From the NCBI GenBank assembly GCA_024036415.1, contig JAMWET010000078.1:242501-306500 (forward strand): a stretch of DNA of 64,000 bases, read 5' to 3'. The position numbers and the translations under genes are program-made. The notes beneath the pieces are model-generated. The model had not been told where the DNA came from and made no database searches. It worked only from the letters and a program-made list of their open reading frames with translations. This document shows positions 58,943-64,000 of this stretch, piece after piece (the first letter of the stretch is position 1; each line of letters starts with the position of its first letter). Source of the DNA: Prochilodus magdalenae (Eukaryota > Chordata > Actinopteri > Characiformes > Prochilodontidae).

Positions 58943-59483
58943 CAGGGGTTGGACAATGAAACTGAAACACCTAGTTTTAGACCACAATCATTTATTAGTA
59001 TGGTGTAGGGCCTCTTTTTGCGGCCAATACAGCATCATTTGGGCAGCCGTGGTTTTATGTTTTTTGGATACAATCTGGGTTAGCACCCGAACGTCCCAAC
59101 CGAACGTCCCTTTCAGACAGCTTCCTCTTGCGTCCACAGTTAATCCTGTTGGATGTGGTTCATCCTTCTTGGTGGTATGCTGACATTACCCTGGATACCG
59201 TGGTCTACATCACAAAGACTTGCTGTCTTGGTCACAGATGCACCAGCAAGACGTGCACCAACAGTTTGTCCTCTTTTGAACTCTGGCATGTCACCCATAA
59301 TGTTGTGTGCATTGCAGTATTTTGAGCAGAACTGTGCTCTTACCTGCTAACTGAACCTTCACACTCTGCTCTTACTGGTGCAATGTGCAATTAATGAAGA
59401 TTGGCCACCAGGCTGGTCCAATTTAGCCATGAGACCTCCCACACTAAAATGACAGGTGTTTCAGTTTCATTGTCCAACTCCAG
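58943..59483 (-). mobile_element. Tc1/mariner element, family A copy 3 (A3), internally deleted
   Basis: The left end, CAGGGGTTGGACAATGAAAC, follows TA (58,941-58,942). The right end, GTTTCATTGTCCAACTCCAG, is followed by TA. On the minus strand an intact start codon (59,289-59,287) opens MPEFKRGQTVGARLAGASV, then TKTASLCDV, the helix-turn-helix DNA-binding start of a Tc1-type transposase. A gap of about nine bases shifts the frame soon after. The remnant runs further than in A1 and A2, through CGCAAGAGGAAGCTGTCTGA (near 59,120) and a ...GCAGCC segment, then joins directly to the terminal part near 59,033-59,040. The catalytic domain and C-terminus are deleted at a point different from A1 and A2. 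Confidence 0.88.
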
Positions 59484-59984
59484 TATATGTGTGTATTTTA
59501 TACATATGTGTATATTATCTAGAATCTATTGATTACATGCAATCCATGCTCTGAACTACGCAGCTGACTACTGTTTTAAGGTTGAGTTATCAGGATGGGA
59601 AGGCTAGGCAAATCAGGGACAACCGTCTAGGTTAGCCAGAAAGGGCATCTTAGTGATGGTACTCGTTAAAAATTAAGGTAATTTATTTTTTCCATTTTTA
59701 TTCTGGAATCCAACATACATTTTTGTTGTTATTCTTTGGATCTCACTGGTTTCACTCCATTTCTGCCTGCTATTTGTGACTGTGGAGTCAACTCAAAATG
59801 GGTCAATAAACAGTGGCACAAGCAGCCATTTAAACAGTTGGGTAAATAACGCAGTTGGTTCCAGAAAAGCTAGCTTAGAGAAACTTCCTTTTGTCCTCAA
59901 GGCTCAGGAATCTGATAACTGCCCAACTTTGGTGAGCTATGACAAGCCGAGCTTGGTAGCATTTTTAACTGGAAGCTTAGCATT
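59484..59984. other. Unassigned DNA
   Basis: No recognised feature. Confidence 0.5.
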
Positions 59985-59989
59985 ATGGG

Positions 59990-60291
59990 GATGTTATCTG
60001 GGTCACGGGTGCTGCAGCCTATGCTAGCCCTCGTTGCGCAGAAGGCAGGAAATGCCCTGGACAGGCCACCAGCCTATCACAGGGCAGCCACACAGACATA
60101 CACATTTACATCTAGAGGCAATTTAGCATCTGCAGTTCACCATTATTGTCCATGTCTTTGGACTCATTTGGAAACCTATGCACAGGGAAGAGATGGACAA
60201 CTCCACACAAAAAACGCCCCAGTCAGGAATCAAACCCAGGCCCTACTTATCGTGAGGCGGCAGCGCTACAAACTGCACCACTGTGCTGCCC
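59990..60291 (-). repeat. tRNA-like SINE, copy 3 (minus strand)
   Basis: Read on the minus strand it starts GGGCAGCACAGTGGTGCAGT (a box-A-like segment) and continues GCGCTGCCGCCTCACGATAA. The box-B-like GGTTTGATTCC (complement of 60,226-60,236) follows, one base from the pol III consensus GGTTCGANTCC. Then come GTCCAAAGACATGGAC, CCTGTCCAGGGCATTTCCTG and GGCTGCAGCACCCGTGACCC. It is the best preserved of the three SINE copies. The + strand frames over it (59,985-60,379) are not genes. Confidence 0.88.
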
Positions 60292-60748
60292 TCAGCCTAA
60301 ATTCAGGAGAGAGTTTCGCCAGCATTCTGTAAAGCTTTTCCAATCTCACAAAAGTCGCTACGAAAGCACAAATTTGTAGGCAGAGTGTGAGTAGGTCAGT
60401 GACGTGACACTCTCTAGTGAACCAGTCCTCATCAAAACTCAAGGCCAGGAATCCCTGCAACTATAAAGCTTGTTATGTTACGCAAGACTGTTTCAAAGTC
60501 TGTCTGAATAAAGCCTCTATGGAACACCCAGAGAGGCTTTCAAGCGGCAGGAGCAACACCAACAACAACCAAAACAACCACAGCAACACTGCAAAACTGC
60601 ACAATACGCAATGTCCATGTCTTCTGAGCTCAGTTTCAGCAAACTCAGAACCAGCAGTCTTTGGTTGGCCACCTGCCAATCTGGCTATTCAGCTAAACTG
60701 ACCAGCTCTCTGACAATTACAGGGAGTTATTACATATTCAATAGCATT
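60292..60748. other. Unassigned DNA
   Basis: An AACAACAACC-type run lies near 60,560-60,590. No gene is recognised. Confidence 0.5.
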
Positions 60749-60789
60749 CACACACACACACACATACACACACACACACATACACACAA
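60749..60789. repeat. (CA)n microsatellite
   Basis: About 20 CA units with two TA interruptions. Confidence 0.93.
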
Positions 60790-62188
60790 ACAAGTTATTA
60801 TGCATGCACGAGCACCAAAAAGTACAATAATGAATAATGCAACTGGAAGCAAAAAGAGCTGACATAGTTAAAGCGTGTGAGGCTGGATGAGCTCAGATAT
60901 CTATATGAGAAACAGAATGAAAGTTACAGTGCGCTCCAAAGCTCCAATTTATTTGAATGCCCTTGGAAACAAACTGCAGTGTGCATAAGCATTGTTCCAC
61001 TGAGCAATCCCTTTTTATCGATGCCAACTTGATTACTTGTTTAACGCTCACTTCACTTCTATTTTTCAAAAAAGGAAAAAAAAAAAGATGCAAGGCAAAT
61101 AAATCATTTTATCAAGATGCTGCAAATTCAGACATGGCACAGGCTGACTCCTCAAGAAATATGGGTTTTTTATAATTGTATGCCAGTGACAATTCGCTGA
61201 GTAAGTAGGCCTGTCGATTCTATTAGCTATTGAGTGATTTTGCGATTATCTGGGTGATTAATCAGCCAAAAAGCCAAACAATAGAAATGCACTTTTACTG
61301 AGCAATATCAAACCATCAGTTACTGCAGAGCAGATACACCAAAAAAAAAGCGGCATCAACAGAAAAAAAGCTAAATAAATTTTGCGTAAAACACAATTTA
61401 AATATTATGTTTGTGTTTTACTTTAAATATATGTATTCCACTGTTTTCTGTTGATGCTAAAAGTATAAATTTTTATCATTATTATCATTATATTACTATT
61501 TAGTGTGTCCACTTTTTAGCTTTATCACAGCTTCCGCAAATTTCAGAAGACTTGGTCTCAGTCTTTCAAAGAAGTCTACAGGGACATGCAGTCTGCAGTT
61601 TATAGCTAATCATAGCTAGCTAATCTTAGCCAGAAAAACTTACATAACTTATAAAACCTAACCTGTATCTAGGGATTCCACGAAGAGCCAGTTTAGCTTT
61701 TGGCAGGGAGCTAATGTTAGCTAGGTGGCTCCCCGTTCTTATGCTAACAGATGATCTCATAAATCTCACGAAACATGAAAAATGTACTTAATGTTTTGAA
61801 GGTGCTAACTGACTATTGCACAGTATACACTATATGACAAAAATGCATATGTATTGGTGTGTTAAATCCAGAAGGATAATTTTAAAATATGCAATATTCT
61901 TATGGAAATGAAATGTGATCATAACAGCCATGATATTAGTAATAAAAGGCCACTTCAGATGACCCGTGCAGTAGTGACCTGGAAATAGCCGGTGTGATCC
62001 AGGTCATCTACTGCTTAATTTGTTGCAGTTATGGGACCTTATAAAACACTGAATGATGGTCACTCAGATCAAAATGTACTGTTATCAGTTACTGAGATCC
62101 TCTTTTTCTCGCCCTTGGCAGACGGGTGTAAAAATTAGGTTCTTCAAAGTGGGTGTCAGATAAAAATCTTTCTCTCTTTCTTTCCACT
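60790..62188. other. Mostly unassigned AT-rich DNA
   Basis: TATACACTATATGACAAAAA at 61,824 resembles a fish Tc1/mariner terminal repeat (TATACACTATATGGACAAAA type), but no partner end or transposase is seen. GCTAGCTAA phrases recur near 61,612. No gene. Confidence 0.45.
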
Positions 62189-62206
62189 TATCTATCTATC
62201 TATCTA
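62189..62206. repeat. (TATC)n microsatellite
   Basis: Four to five TATC units after a TCTCTCTTTCTTTCC run. Confidence 0.85.
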
Positions 62207-62559
62207 AGAATGACTGTGAAAATACGGGCTAGAATTCCGCAAGTGAACCCACATTATCAGCCACATATTCAAGAAAACAGCCCTAGAACAGCAACATTAA
62301 AGTATAGGTATGGTTTTTATGATCCATCACCAAAACCCCAGTGGTGAAATGTTGCTATCCTAAACATCCATTCCAAAGACTGGCTTTGAATTGAGTAGGA
62401 ATACTTTTGTTAAAACAGCAAGTCTCTTCACACAGCTGTTTAGTTGAGTCAGCTAAGCAAGCTCGCTCATACGTACCAAGATTTAAACGTTCTCCAGCTA
62501 TATCTATAAAAGCATGAATCTCATACATATCATTAAAAGTGCAGTTGCACAAACAGTTG
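62207..62559. other. Unassigned DNA
   Basis: No recognised feature. Confidence 0.5.
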
Positions 62560-62740
62560 CACCCAGAAGGAATCAACCAACAGGAATGGAACTTGGCGCA
62601 TGATGTAAGCAAGGCTGGGCCTTATCACTGTACCTGACTGACCTAACAGCCATGATTGCGGACATTCAGCGAACACTAATGCCCTCAGTAAGTCATTCTG
62701 TTAGTACCAGAACTACTGGTCAGCACCAAGATGAATGATT
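62560..62740 (+). pseudogene. Tc1-like transposase fragment, family B copy 3
   Basis: GTTGCACCCAGAAGGAATCA, then GTAAGCAAGGCTGGGCC and the frame MIADIQRTLMPSVSHSVST (62,653 onward) match the minus-strand copy at 32.2 kb. The linker part also matches the copy at 4.88 kb. The frame stops after RTTGQHQDE. No catalytic residues are present. The fragment has lost about 70 bp relative to the 32.2 kb copy. Confidence 0.7.
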
Positions 62741-64000
62741 TGTTGTCACGTGTCACGCGTCACACATCATCTAAATCCCGCAACACAAGCCCTGAGCAGT
62801 AACAAACTTCAGCCTCTTGGAAAGCTAGCAGAAGGCTAACCTTTATTATCACCTCATCTAAGATAGCTAGAAAGAAAACATCTTGCTGATTTGGAAAAGG
62901 AAAGAATCAGTATATAAAGACAGAATGTTATTAGAAACTTATTAGCAAAACTGACAGAAAATACAGGAAGCAACTAGCTCTTTACAGCATATAGCATCTT
63001 AGCTCACTATGGCACAAATGCCTGAATAGCAAACTTGGAAAATTGGGAATTGGAAAAACATCAGGAAAATTCCCAGTGAGCTTTGGGACGGTTAAAGCTA
63101 ATGTGTTAACGCCTGTGTTAAATCACAAACTAGAAATGTTACATCCAACAACTGCTGCACAGCTTAGGGTAGAATGGACATTTGAATAAGAAGCTAACAT
63201 AAGCCATGCTATCATATTAGCATATCAAATTCAGTGCAACTGTGTCCATCCAGTCCTGTGCTGGCTGATACAACAGGCTGCTCTTCAGAGTCTACTACAC
63301 TTCTGTATCAGTGCACCAGCATTGAAATCTCCAGTGCTGGTTACCAGATTTAACTGGCAGCGTACATTTGTCCCTCTAAGTATGTCACTTTTCTGCCTGT
63401 ACAAAGCCAAAAAAATGTAGAAACGTTGTTAGTGTTGTTATGTTTTCTACATTTGGTACTTACATAGTCTTTTAATACAAAAGCTGGCTTGGGATTTGTG
63501 ACATTGCCAAAGTAAACATCTTACGCTCTTTCAGTGCATCAAGTCATTACAGGATATGCTTCATGCCTGCCATGGCATTATGCTGATTTATGTTTGGTTT
63601 TATGTTTGCTGTGTTGTTTTTCCTGGTCTTTGTACATCTCAGCTGCCTGAGTTTAACTTAGCTCCTGTTTTGTCATCTTCTCTGTGCCGAAGTGTCTGTG
63701 CCTGTACTGAGTTGCCGCATGCTTTTAGTGCAGGGTGCTGCAGTGATGGTTGTGCTTATGTGAATCCAGCTTTCTGGTTGACTGCTATTGCTTTATATCA
63801 GGGTGGAAGTGCTGGAATATGTAGGGTGATGAAATAGCACTGCTGTTAAGAACAATCTATAGGCCGATGTAATGACATTGCATGGCCATTAGCGCTTTTT
63901 GAAATTGTATCTGAAGTTAGCCAGCACACTTTCTGTCTGTGTGTAGAGTCAGGAGTGGGATGGCCTCAATCATGTGGCTCCTGGTCTGACAAGTTCTATT
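62741..64000. other. Unassigned DNA to the window edge
   Basis: No gene or recognised repeat. The 93-codon frame at 63,556-63,837 is Cys-rich and without family resemblance. Confidence 0.5.

Noticed and set aside
60226..60236. Box-B-like site that might mark a tRNA gene
   Set aside because: The full context is a SINE with its standard body. No tRNA cloverleaf with acceptor stem and anticodon arm is formed.
59985..60379. 115- and 77-codon + strand frames
   Set aside because: They run antisense through SINE copy 3.
61824..61860. Tc1-type terminal repeat look-alike
   Set aside because: Only one end is visible, with no partner end or coding remnant, so it is mentioned but not called as an element.

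Overview
The window is AT-rich vertebrate DNA with no bacterial-style gene packing, and it is almost certainly from a teleost fish. I find no protein-coding exon, rRNA or tRNA gene that I can defend. The fish call rests on many relics of repeat families typical of teleosts: several Tc1/mariner lineages, L2- and Rex-like LINE tails, a tRNA-like SINE, hAT-type MITEs, and long (CA)n, (CT)n and (GA)n tracts. I cannot name the species; an otophysan is a guess. The DNA is best read as intergenic or deep intronic.

1-16.6 kb: a degraded LTR-like stretch (1.1-1.6 kb), a Tc1-like fragment (4.8-5.1 kb), a 569-bp element with imperfect terminal inverted repeats (6.9-7.5 kb), two L2-type LINE fragments (9.65 and 10.8 kb, + strand), a 561-bp inverted-repeat element (12.8-13.3 kb) and Tc1 copy A1 (15.2-15.8 kb) inside an older repeat. 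16.65-19.0 kb: a very long strand-asymmetric pyrimidine-rich block ending in facing (GT)n and (CA)n arms.

19-33 kb: a SINE, Tc1 copy A2, an empty-site relative of the A1 host repeat (20.5-20.7 kb), Tc1-like ends at 21.2, 24.8, 29.2 and 32.0 kb, hAT-type MITE pieces (24.2-24.7 kb), a 98-bp spacerless palindrome (30.33 kb), and a CpG-dense patch with promoter-like motifs (31.33-31.67 kb) beside (CT)n and (GA)n tracts.

34-48 kb: a 50-bp minisatellite (34.8-35.6 kb) with fifteen units in fixed register, a SINE, several dispersed repeats, two neighbouring fragments of one Tc1 family (42.6 and 43.2 kb) and two LINE 3' ends (46.1 and 47.8 kb).

48-64 kb: MITEs with visible terminal inverted repeats (51.0, 56.0, 57.3 kb), a roughly 280-bp direct repeat pair (53.3 and 56.4 kb), a GC- and CCAAT-box patch (53.9 kb), Tc1 copy A3 (58.9-59.5 kb), a SINE on the minus strand (60.0-60.3 kb) and another Tc1-like fragment (62.6 kb).

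No genes act together here. The main biological content is a layered record of transposition, deletion and decay. The most informative parts are the Tc1 family A copies, two of which share one internal deletion and one lost start codon; the paralogous empty site for one of them; the exact palindrome; and the CpG-dense patch, the best candidate for a functional element. I do not see a new biological system. All family names come from recognising sequence by eye, without a database search.
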